Shown one piece after another: positions 50,623 through 58,080 of a DNA stretch of 64,000 nucleotides. This DNA comes from Oscillospiraceae bacterium (GTDB taxonomy: Bacteria > Bacillota > Clostridia > Oscillospirales > Ruminococcaceae), in assembly GCA_017550285.1 (NCBI GenBank), contig JAFZPP010000016.1, positions 62,001-126,000 on the forward strand, in the 5' to 3' direction. Within the stretch, counting starts at the first letter, position 1. Each line of letters starts with the position of its first letter. The translations under genes and the position numbers were made by a program. Under the pieces are notes generated by a model. It did not search any database. It was not told where the DNA came from and was given only the letters and a program-made list of their open reading frames with translations.

Positions 50623-51648
50623 ATGCGGATTGCTTTGATTCTGACCGGCGGTACGATTTGCAGCCGCGCCGGTTCCGACGGCACACGCCGCAGTGATGTC
50701 GGTTCGGCATGTACAGTACTGGAACAGCATTACCGGCTTGCGCATCCGTATTCATCTGTGCAGTTTGATGTGCAGATGCCGCTGAACCGTCTTAGTGAGG
50801 ACCTGACACCGGATGACTGGTGCACGATCCTGCAAACGGTTGCTGCGCTTGATCTTCGGAGATATGACGGCATCATTATCGCACACGGAACGGATACGCT
50901 TGATCAGACTGCGGCAATGCTTTCAGCCGCACTGATTGGTATTTCTGTTCCGGTCATTCTTGTTTCAGCGATTGAACCGCTGGATGAGCCGCAAACGAAC
51001 GGTCATGCGAATTTTGAGGCTGCCGTCAAGCTGATCTGCAAGCATCTGTCCGGCGGTGTCTGGGTCGTATATGAAAACAGTGACGGCGAAATGTATCTGC
51101 ACCGCGGTTTTGATCTGCTGCCGTGTCAGCATGAAAGCCGCTCTTTTTACAGCGGTGCGATGCAGAAGGTAAGTGCTGTATATGATGCACCGCCGGAGCA
51201 TAAAAAAAGCACCTGCGCAGATTTGCAGATGCTTGCGGCACATGCCAAGGCTGCACCGGAGGTGCTGTTGATCCGACCGTATAACGGTTTAAGGTATGAT
51301 AAAATCCTGCTTGAAGGCGCTGCTGCCGTTGTTCACGGAACCTATCATTCCGAGACGGCAAATTCAGTGCGTTTTTCGCCGTATGCGGTGCAGATACTCA
51401 TACAGCGCTGCCGCAGCCTTGCAATACCATGCTTTCTTGCGCCGTGTCATGAACAGAATCAGAGCTACGGCTCGGGATATGATCTTGTGCAGGAGGGCGC
51501 GATCCCGCTGGAGCACATGACACTGCCGTTTGCATACGGTGCGGTCTGGGTCAGGTGTCTGCTCGGAGATCAGGGCGAGCACCTGATCAGCCGCGTCCGG
51601 CAAATGCGTCAGTCACTCGAAAGCCAGCGCTTCCGCTGCTGCATGTAA
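50623..51648 (+). CDS. L-asparaginase / glutaminase family protein
   Basis: 341 residues, cytoplasmic. Deamidates asparagine to aspartate and ammonia. The two signature regions are intact: ILTGGTICS (nucleophile Thr) and IIAHGTDTLDQTA (second Thr, Asp). Length suits type I. ATG follows GGGGGAAGG. Its last 40 bases overlap the tail of the convergent DUF4416 gene. Confidence 0.88.
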   Translation: MRIALILTGGTICSRAGSDGTRRSDVGSACTVLEQHYRLAHPYSSVQFDVQMPLNRLSEDLTPDDWCTILQTVAALDLRRYDGIIIAHGTDTLDQTAAMLSAALIGISVPVILVSAIEPLDEPQTNGHANFEAAVKLICKHLSGGVWVVYENSDGEMYLHRGFDLLPCQHESRSFYSGAMQKVSAVYDAPPEHKKSTCADLQMLAAHAKAAPEVLLIRPYNGLRYDKILLEGAAAVVHGTYHSETANSVRFSPYAVQILIQRCRSLAIPCFLAPCHEQNQSYGSGYDLVQEGAIPLEHMTLPFAYGAVWVRCLLGDQGEHLISRVRQMRQSLESQRFRCCM

Positions 51649-52151
51649 ATTGTGCGTACCTGTGACAAAAATTCATGCACCTGCGGCAGCTTGAAATCCA
51701 TATACGTCCACGGAAACGGATTCCATGCATGCCGCGCATAAAAGAGCGTCAGTTCGGCGTAGATACCGTCAGAGAGCGGAATGCGGTGTCCGGCATTCTT
51801 GGTTGTTGCGAGGGAAAGTCTGCCCGCGCTGACAAATCCGGGATCGAGATTGATATGCCGGTTTCCTGCATCAGCAGTTTCCTGCTCAATCGCATTGGTA
51901 AATGCTTTGATTGCAGCAAGCTCCTGTGGATTGCGGCATTCAGTAAAGGACAGCATCAAGCGGTAGACTTTGCCGTTCATTTCACTGTCATAGTAGGGTG
52001 AGATATCCGAAAAGCTGTAGGGCTCCGATTCAAGATCAGTCTCGCCGTATGCAGATTTCAGCTTAACGATTGCGGCATCGGCTGTTGCTTTGTCAGTATA
52101 TAGAACTGCGCAGATGAGCTTTTCCGGCTCAAACTGATGTGCTGTTCCCAT
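51609..52151 (-). CDS. DUF4416 protein
   Basis: 180 residues, soluble. Matches the DUF4416 pattern: YSFSDISPYYDSEMNG, NLDPGFVSAGRLSLATTKN, HRIPLSDGIYAELTLFYAR and a late FPWTYMDFK. Function unknown. ATG follows AAGGAG. Tail-to-tail overlap of 40 bases with the asparaginase gene. It has its own promoter. Confidence 0.88.
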   Translation of the reverse strand: MGTAHQFEPEKLICAVLYTDKATADAAIVKLKSAYGETDLESEPYSFSDISPYYDSEMNGKVYRLMLSFTECRNPQELAAIKAFTNAIEQETADAGNRHINLDPGFVSAGRLSLATTKNAGHRIPLSDGIYAELTLFYARHAWNPFPWTYMDFKLPQVHEFLSQVRTIYMQQRKRWLSSD

Positions 52152-52182
52152 AGTATTTCAACTCCTTATGCAGTCTCGTCTA

Positions 52183-52211
52183 ATGATAACATGAATTCGG
52201 AAAGATGTCAA
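52183..52211 (-). promoter_or_regulatory. Promoter for the DUF4416 gene
   Basis: Minus strand TTGACA (52206-52211), 17 bases, TATCAT (52183-52188). Confidence 0.78.
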
Positions 52212-52229
52212 GTACGGGAGGAAACGAAC

Positions 52230-52415
52230 ATGAAAGAATACAAAATCATTAAGGTTGAACGCAGATTTATCAAGAGCGATTACACCTATGCAGAAGTTGT
52301 CATGGAGCGTGAGTCAACAGACGGCTGGGAGCTGATCAGCACGGCATTTGATCCCGCAAAAGACATTCGCGGTGATATGGTTCTGACATTCAGCCGTGAG
52401 AAGGTGCCGCAATGA
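52230..52415 (+). CDS. DUF4177-type small protein
   Basis: 61 residues, soluble, starting MKEYKIIKVERRF and containing DGWELISTAFDP, the usual pattern of DUF4177 proteins. Function unknown. ATG follows GGGAGGA. Its stop overlaps the nth start as ATGA, so the two are translationally linked. Confidence 0.82.
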   Translation: MKEYKIIKVERRFIKSDYTYAEVVMERESTDGWELISTAFDPAKDIRGDMVLTFSREKVPQ

Positions 52416-53083
52416 ATAAACTGCAAAAGAAGGCAGCAGAGATCTGCGATGTGCTGGACAGTGTATATCCGGACGCAGTATGCTCGCTGCAATATGATAA
52501 GCCTTATGAACTGATGATTGCCACGCGGCTTTCGGCACAGTGTACGGATGCACGCGTCAATATCGTGACGAAGGATTTGTTCCGGATTTTTCCGACGCTG
52601 GATTCGTTTGCGAATGCGGATATTACTGCGCTGGAGGAAGCGGTGAAGCCCTGCGGTTTTTACCGTGCAAAAGCGAAAAGCATCAAGGAAATGTGCCAGC
52701 GTGTGCGGGATGTATACGGCGGCGTTGTGCCGGATAATATGGATGATCTGCTCACACTTTCCGGCATTGGGCGCAAGACGGCAAATCTGCTGCTCGGCGA
52801 TGTCTACGGTCAGCCTTCTGTTGTGACGGATACGCACTGTATCCGGATTTCCGGCAGACTCGGTCTGACAAAACGGCATGCGCCGGAGCATGTGGAGGAA
52901 GACCTGCGGAAGATTCTCCCGCCGGATCGTTCCTCGCGCTATTGTCACCAGATTGTGCATTTCGGACGCGATATCTGTACGGCAAGAAATCCGAAATGCG
53001 CTGATTGTCCGCTGAAATCTTACTGTGTCGATCCCGAATTTACAAAAATCGAAAAAAAGTTTGAAAAAGGGCTTGACAAATAA
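52412..53083 (+). CDS. nth: Endonuclease III
   Basis: 223 residues. Base-excision repair glycosylase/AP lyase for oxidised pyrimidines. The helix-hairpin-helix LSGIGRKTANLLLG carries the catalytic Lys, the catalytic Asp is in VVTDTHCIR, and the 4Fe-4S loop is C-x6-C-x2-C-x5-C (CTARNPKCADCPLKSYC). Length typical. The promoter of the following T-box overlaps its last codons. Confidence 0.97.
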   Translation: MNKLQKKAAEICDVLDSVYPDAVCSLQYDKPYELMIATRLSAQCTDARVNIVTKDLFRIFPTLDSFANADITALEEAVKPCGFYRAKAKSIKEMCQRVRDVYGGVVPDNMDDLLTLSGIGRKTANLLLGDVYGQPSVVTDTHCIRISGRLGLTKRHAPEHVEEDLRKILPPDRSSRYCHQIVHFGRDICTARNPKCADCPLKSYCVDPEFTKIEKKFEKGLDK

Positions 53084-53101
53084 TCGTTTTTATGTTACAA
53101 T
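53073..53101 (+). promoter_or_regulatory. Promoter of the T-box transcript
   Basis: TTGACA (53073-53078), 17 bases, TACAAT (53096-53101). It overlaps the nth stop codon. Confidence 0.85.
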
Positions 53102-53109
53102 AACACACG

Positions 53110-53377
53110 TTAAAGGCTGTGAGGAAGCCAAGCAGAGGATTGCCAATGTCTTCAGAGAGCCGACGGTCGGTGTGAGTCGGTGTCAAGCAATGCTGTGTAT
53201 CCCTTCTGAGCCGGAACGCTGAAAGGTCAAAGTAAGTGTTCCCGTGATTCTGCGTGAATGAATAGGGCTTGTCGGAGCCTGAAAGAGGTGTTACGCAATA
53301 GCGGCACAATTTGAGTGGTACCGCGGGTTATCGTGAATGATGCTCGTCTCAAAGTTCATCTTTGAGACGAGTTTTTT
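53110..53377 (+). ncRNA. T-box riboswitch
   Basis: A 268-base leader with the parts of a T-box. Stem I base GGC/GCC with K-turn-like GTGA and CTGAG; upper arms CAG...ATTGC with GCAAT...CTG; distal loop AGAGAGCCGACGGTCGGTG. The T-box core is GAGTGGTACCGCGGG-like at 53313-53326. The terminator is a perfect 12-base stem (53343-53354 with 53360-53371) and six T. The specifier loop lies near 53195-53201 (TGTATC). The codon could be ATC (Ile), TAT (Tyr) or TGT (Cys); I could not settle it. Uncharged matching tRNA would allow transcription of the acyl-CoA synthetase gene. Confidence 0.93.
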
Positions 53378-53412
53378 ATTTTCATATCATATTTAAGTAA
53401 GGAGAGATTTCA

Positions 53413-55749
53413 ATGAGCGACCAGAAGAACCTTCAGAATGCCGAAGCCAGAATCAAAGAGGTTGCAGAGCGAATTGCACGTCTGCGTGAAGACCTCGGTA
53501 TTTCTGTTGAAGAAATGGCTGCAAAGACGGACTATTCCGTCGAGGATTATAAGAAGTTTGAAGCCGGTGAAAAGGATTTCAGCTTCACCTTCATTTACAA
53601 ATGCGCAAATGCATTCCACGTTGAAATTTCTGAGATTATGGAAGGAAGCAGTCCGGAACTGAGCGGCTATACCGTGACGCGCAAGGGTGAGGGTGTTCCG
53701 ATTGTCCGCAGAGAAGGATTTGTGTATAACCGTCTTGCAACGAAGTTCAAGAATAAAACCGTTGAGCCGTTTCATGTTGTGATCCCGTATTCAGAGGAGG
53801 CACTGTCCAAGCCGCTGCACCTCGCAAGCCATGCCGGTCAGGAAATGGATATCGTATTGAAAGGTACTGTCCGCATGATCATCGGTTCGCATTCTGAGAT
53901 TCTGCACGAGGGCGACTGCATCTACTACGACAGCTCGATGCCGCATGACGAGGTAGCGCTCGGCGGCGAGGATTGCGAGATCTATGCATTTGTTATGGCG
54001 CCGCACGGCACGACCGGTCTTTCCGAGTATCATGAGCATGTGGCAGAGCATCATTCGACCAATGTGGATAAGGCAGGTCTCATGCATCCGGTTGCTGAAA
54101 AGTTTGTGACCTGCGAAACGAATGAGGAGGGCATCCTCAGCGGCGTCCATTTCCAGCATCAGGATGAATTCAACTTTGCATATGATATTGTTGATGCAAT
54201 GGCGGAAAAATGTCCGGATAAGACCGCGATGATCTATGTTGATGTCAATAAGAATGAGCGCCGCTTTACGTTCAAGGACATCAAGAAATATTCCTGCCAG
54301 ACTGCAAACTACTTCAAGTCGCTCGGCATCAAGAAGGGCGACCGCGTCATGCTTGTTTTGAAGCGTCACTATCAGTTCTGGTTCTCAATCGTTGCGCTGC
54401 ACCGGATCGGCGCACTGGTTATTCCCGCTTCCAATATGCTGAAAAAGCATGATTTTGAATATCGTTTTAACTCTGCGGAGGTCTCCGCAATCGTATGTAC
54501 CGCAGACGGCGATGTTGCTTCGGAAGTCGATCTTGCATGTGCAAACTGCCCGTCGCTGAAAACAAAGGTGCTGGTCAACGGTCAGCGCGAGGGCTGGCAT
54601 GATTTCAACGCAGAACTGCCGGCATACAGCACACACTTTGCCCGCACTGCCGATACGCCCTGCGGCAAGGATCCGATGCTGATCTTTTTCAGCTCCGGTA
54701 CATCCGGCAACCCGAAACTCGTCCTGCACAGCTATCAGTATCCGCTCGGTCATTATGTAACCGCGCGCTATTGGCAGAACGCCGATCCGAACGGTCTGCA
54801 CTTCACGATCTCTGATACCGGCTGGGGCAAAGCGCTCTGGGGCAAGCTCTACGGTCAGTGGATGTGCGAATCTGCCGTATTCGTCTATGACTTTGAACGC
54901 TTCCATGCGGATGATATTCTTCCGATGTTCAAGAAGTATCATGTCACGAGCTTCTGTGCACCGCCGACCATGTATCGCTTCTTTATCAAGGAGGATCTCG
55001 GCAGATATGACCTGTCTTCGCTGAAATATGCATGTATTGCAGGTGAGGCGCTGAATCCGGAGGTATTCCACCAGTTCTACCGTGCAACCGGCATCAAGCT
55101 CATGGAAGGCTTCGGTCAGACCGAAACGACACTGTCCATTGCGAATGTTGTCGGCATGGAGCCGAAACCTGGCAGTATGGGCAAGCCGAATCCGCAGTAT
55201 GATGTGCAGATTCTTCTGCCTGACGGTACACCGGCAGGCGTCGGTGAGACCGGCGAAATCTGCATCAAGCTCAAGGATGAGGGCGTACCGGGACTGGCAC
55301 TCTGCTATTACGGTGATGAGGAAACAACTGCCGAGACATGGCGCGACGGCTTCTATCATACCGGTGATACCGCATGGGTCGATGAGGACGGCTATTTCTG
55401 GTATGTCGGCAGAGTCGATGATGTCATCAAGTCCTCCGGTTACCGCATCGGACCGTTTGAGATCGAGAGTGTGCTCATGGAGCTGCCGTATGTGCTTGAA
55501 TGTGCTGTGACAGGCGTGCCTGATGAAATCCGCGGTCAGGTTGTCAAAGCGACAATCGTGCTGACAAAGGGTACTGTTCCGTCCGATCAGCTTGTCAAGG
55601 ATATTCAGGAATATGTCAAGAAGGGTACTGCTCCGTATAAATATCCGCGTGTTGTCGAGTTCGTTGAAGAACTGCCGAAGACTGTCGGCAGCGGCAAGAT
55701 CCGCCGTGCTGCAATCCGTGAAATGGACAAGGCAAAATATCAGAAATAA
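53413..55749 (+). CDS. XRE-cupin-acyl-CoA synthetase fusion protein
   Basis: 778 residues with three domains. An XRE-type helix-turn-helix (about 12-70, LREDLGISVEEMAAKTDYS), a cupin (about 110-195, with LHLASHAGQEMDIVL and GDCIYYDSSMPHDEV), and an AMP-forming acyl-CoA synthetase (about 225-775). The synthetase shows the P-loop FFSSGTSGNPK, GFGQTETT, YHTGDTAW and the catalytic Lys in GSGKIRRAA, and most resembles medium-chain or aryl acid ligases. XRE-cupin proteins usually regulate genes by ligand binding; here the unit is fused to the enzyme. ATG follows AAGGAGAG. Controlled by the T-box above. Acid substrate unknown. Confidence 0.93.
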   Translation: MSDQKNLQNAEARIKEVAERIARLREDLGISVEEMAAKTDYSVEDYKKFEAGEKDFSFTFIYKCANAFHVEISEIMEGSSPELSGYTVTRKGEGVPIVRREGFVYNRLATKFKNKTVEPFHVVIPYSEEALSKPLHLASHAGQEMDIVLKGTVRMIIGSHSEILHEGDCIYYDSSMPHDEVALGGEDCEIYAFVMAPHGTTGLSEYHEHVAEHHSTNVDKAGLMHPVAEKFVTCETNEEGILSGVHFQHQDEFNFAYDIVDAMAEKCPDKTAMIYVDVNKNERRFTFKDIKKYSCQTANYFKSLGIKKGDRVMLVLKRHYQFWFSIVALHRIGALVIPASNMLKKHDFEYRFNSAEVSAIVCTADGDVASEVDLACANCPSLKTKVLVNGQREGWHDFNAELPAYSTHFARTADTPCGKDPMLIFFSSGTSGNPKLVLHSYQYPLGHYVTARYWQNADPNGLHFTISDTGWGKALWGKLYGQWMCESAVFVYDFERFHADDILPMFKKYHVTSFCAPPTMYRFFIKEDLGRYDLSSLKYACIAGEALNPEVFHQFYRATGIKLMEGFGQTETTLSIANVVGMEPKPGSMGKPNPQYDVQILLPDGTPAGVGETGEICIKLKDEGVPGLALCYYGDEETTAETWRDGFYHTGDTAWVDEDGYFWYVGRVDDVIKSSGYRIGPFEIESVLMELPYVLECAVTGVPDEIRGQVVKATIVLTKGTVPSDQLVKDIQEYVKKGTAPYKYPRVVEFVEELPKTVGSGKIRRAAIREMDKAKYQK

Positions 55750-55754
55750 GATAC

Positions 55755-55791
55755 AGGCGCCTTTGCAAAAAAGCAGGGGCGCCTTATTTTT
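55755..55791 (+). terminator. Terminator of the acyl-CoA synthetase gene
   Basis: AGGCGCC (55755-55761) pairs with GGCGCCT (55778-55784), then TATTTTTA. Confidence 0.8.
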
Positions 55792-55822
55792 ACGGATGTC
55801 TTATATTTCAGCTCGAATGCCA

Positions 55823-55851
55823 TTGAAATTTGCGATCAAATGTGTTATAAT
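55823..55851 (+). promoter_or_regulatory. Promoter for the AsnB-like gene
   Basis: TTGAAA (55823-55828), 17 bases, TATAAT (55846-55851). Transcription would begin near 55858, after an in-frame ATG at 55840, which therefore cannot be the start. Confidence 0.85.
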
Positions 55852-55920
55852 ATCACTGTAAAGCATACATATTCTTTAGTGCGTGAGCAGAAATCATACG
55901 CACGGAACGGAGTATTTCAA

Positions 55921-57459
55921 ATGATTCAACTGAAAACCTACCGCGGTCATATCCGCAACTGGGAGGCGCTTTGTACGGAGCTTTCCATTGACAAAACACT
56001 TTCGCGTGAAGCGCGTGAGCAGGAAATCCTGATCAGAGGTTATGAGACATGGGGCAATGCGCTGCCGGATCACCTATACGGCATGTTCGCATTTGCACTG
56101 TATGATACGGATTCCGAAAATCTGATCTGTGTCCGTGACCAGTTCGGTACAAAGCCGTTTTATTATTATCAGACTGCGGACGGCAGGCTGCTTTACGGTA
56201 CGATGATTCGGGATATCCTCTCACAGGAAGGTTTTGTGAAGGAACTGAATGAGGAAATGCTTCAGATTTATCTGACGCTGACGTATGTTGCCGGTGAGGA
56301 TACATTCTTCAAGGGGCTGAAAAAGCTGATGCCGGGCTGTCTGCTGGAGTACACAAGCGGCAAAATCAATATCACGCGCTACTGGAAACCGGTGTTTCAT
56401 CCGGACGACAGCAAGTCGCTGGATGAATATGCAGATGAGATTCATGCAACACTGACGCAGATGATGCAGGAGGTCAAAACACCGGATGAAACAGCGGAAT
56501 CCTTCCTGTCCGGCGGTGTGGATTCCTCGTATGTACTCGCAATGTCTGACGCAAAACGTGCGGATTCCTGCGGATATGACGAAGAACGGTTTGACGAATC
56601 ACGCATTGCATCGAAGACCGCAGAGCTGTTGGGCGTTGAGCATTCTGTAGCGAAAATTACGCCGAAGCAATACTTTGACATTGTTCCCTATGTGATGTAC
56701 AATATGGAACAGCCGCTCGGTGACGCTTCAGCGATTGTCTTTACGCTTGGATGCCTTGCAACTGCGGAGCATACAAAGCTGTGCTATTCCGGCGAAGGCG
56801 CGGACGAATTCTTTGGCGGATACAATATGTACCGTAACGCAGAGCGATACGGAGACAATCTCAAAACCTTCTATGTCGGCAATACGAACATCATGAAGGA
56901 AGATGAAAAAGAACGCATTTTGCAGCATTATAATCCGGAGATTCTGCCGATTAAGCTCGTTCAGCATATCTACGAGGAAACAGAAGGGCTTGATCCGCTG
57001 ACGAAGATGTCCGATGTAGATATTCAGATCTGGCTTGAAGGCGATATTTATCTGAATGTGGATAAGATGAGTACGGCTGCCGGTCTGGAAATCCGTATGC
57101 CGCTGACAGACCGACGTATTTTTGATATTGCTTCGCGGATGCCTTCAAAATACAAGGTCAATGAGGAGCAGAATAAAGTGGCATTCCGGACGGCTGCAGC
57201 GAAGGTTCTGCCGGAAGAAATTGCATTCCGCAAAAAGCTCGGCTTTATCGTGCCGATTCGGCTTTGGCTTGCAGATGAGCAGTATAACGGTGATGTCCGC
57301 AGACTGCTCGGCAGCGACCTCTGCGCAAAATTCTTCAAACCGGATGAGATCAAAGCGATCTATGATGAATATCTCGGCGGCAATTCTGATTTGTGGCGCA
57401 AGATCTGGACGATTTATTCCTTCCTTGTCTGGTATGAGGAATACTTCGTCAAGCGCTGA
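55921..57459 (+). CDS. Asparagine synthetase-like protein lacking the glutaminase Cys
   Basis: 512 residues. The C-terminal synthetase domain is intact, with PP-loop LSGGVDSSY and GEGADEFFGGY. The N-terminal part begins in the middle of the glutaminase domain (MIQLKTYRGHIRNWEAL, then GYETWGNALPDHLYGMFAFAL and RDQFGTKPFYYY). The first 50 or so residues, with the catalytic Cys2 and Arg of normal AsnB, are missing. The ATG at 55921 has ACGGAG upstream, and the promoter lies too far downstream for a longer start. It may use free ammonia, or make another amide. Real function uncertain. Followed by two small genes. Confidence 0.85.
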   Translation: MIQLKTYRGHIRNWEALCTELSIDKTLSREAREQEILIRGYETWGNALPDHLYGMFAFALYDTDSENLICVRDQFGTKPFYYYQTADGRLLYGTMIRDILSQEGFVKELNEEMLQIYLTLTYVAGEDTFFKGLKKLMPGCLLEYTSGKINITRYWKPVFHPDDSKSLDEYADEIHATLTQMMQEVKTPDETAESFLSGGVDSSYVLAMSDAKRADSCGYDEERFDESRIASKTAELLGVEHSVAKITPKQYFDIVPYVMYNMEQPLGDASAIVFTLGCLATAEHTKLCYSGEGADEFFGGYNMYRNAERYGDNLKTFYVGNTNIMKEDEKERILQHYNPEILPIKLVQHIYEETEGLDPLTKMSDVDIQIWLEGDIYLNVDKMSTAAGLEIRMPLTDRRIFDIASRMPSKYKVNEEQNKVAFRTAAAKVLPEEIAFRKKLGFIVPIRLWLADEQYNGDVRRLLGSDLCAKFFKPDEIKAIYDEYLGGNSDLWRKIWTIYSFLVWYEEYFVKR

Positions 57460-57480
57460 AATTTGAAAGGATGATTGCAG

Positions 57481-57786
57481 ATGGAGAACGGTTTTTCTGT
57501 ATTGATGCTGATTTTCGGTGCGGCAATTCTGCTCTATGCTGCGATTCTCTCCGGCGGCAATGATAAGCTGCTGCCGGTTCGGGTTCAGCCTACTCTGAAA
57601 AAACGCAATAAAAAAGGACAGACGAAACGCATCGCCAAGATTACGGCTGTTGTCGGACTGTCCCCGCTGCTTGGCGGACTGGCAGGATTATGGCGCGGCA
57701 ATCTCGCATGCCTGATCGGCATGGGCGTTACAGCGGTTATTTGTATCATAATTGCCGTACTTCGCGCACGGGGGAAGAAAAAATGA
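57481..57786 (+). CDS. Small membrane protein after the AsnB-like gene
   Basis: 101 residues with an N-terminal helix (about 6-24), a basic middle (KKRNKKGQTKR), and two further hydrophobic stretches (about 52-70 and 76-96), ending in basic residues. No family recognised. ATG at 57481 is about ten bases after GAAAGGA. It lies 21 bases after the AsnB-like gene and overlaps the next gene by four bases, so the three form an operon. Confidence 0.78.
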   Translation: MENGFSVLMLIFGAAILLYAAILSGGNDKLLPVRVQPTLKKRNKKGQTKRIAKITAVVGLSPLLGGLAGLWRGNLACLIGMGVTAVICIIIAVLRARGKKK

Positions 57787-57953
57787 ATGAGTGTGATACC
57801 TGCGCTTATAATGCATATGATGAAGACTGGGACTGCTATGTCTGCGAAATGAATCTGGATGAGGATGAATATGCGCGATTCATGCAGGATTCTCACGCAC
57901 ATTGTCCCTATTACCGTGACGGCGACGAGTATAAAATCGCCGGTAAACAGTAA
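57783..57953 (+). CDS. DUF6472-type small Cys-rich protein
   Basis: 56 residues, acidic, with CDTCAYNAYDEDWDCYVC and a later CPYYRDGDEY: two Cys pairs plus one, likely a metal-binding or disulfide knuckle. It matches a small family in clostridia (DUF6472). Function unknown. ATG overlaps the previous stop (ATGA) and it ends just before a strong terminator. Confidence 0.82.
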   Translation: MNECDTCAYNAYDEDWDCYVCEMNLDEDEYARFMQDSHAHCPYYRDGDEYKIAGKQ

Positions 57954-57957
57954 ATCT

Positions 57958-57988
57958 ACAGCCCGTATGCGGAATACGGGCTGTTTTT
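57958..57988 (+). terminator. Terminator of the AsnB-like operon
   Basis: ACAGCCCGTAT (57958-57968) pairs perfectly with ATACGGGCTGT (57974-57984), then TTTTT. Confidence 0.93.
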
Positions 57989-58001
57989 CTCGGATTGCAT
58001 C

Positions 58002-58030
58002 TTGCATTTTTTCGGAGAATGTGCTATAAT
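58002..58030 (+). promoter_or_regulatory. Promoter for prfC
   Basis: TTGCAT (58002-58007), 17 bases, TATAAT (58025-58030). Confidence 0.82.
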
Positions 58031-58080
58031 AGTAATGTTATGCAAATCTGACAATGAATCACTGAACGGAGGAATTCAGC

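Noticed and set aside
55840-55920. Upstream ATG of the AsnB-like gene, giving MCYN at the N-terminus
   Set aside because: It would supply a Cys2, but it lies before the predicted transcription start (-10 at 55846-55851), and the residues after it do not match a glutaminase.
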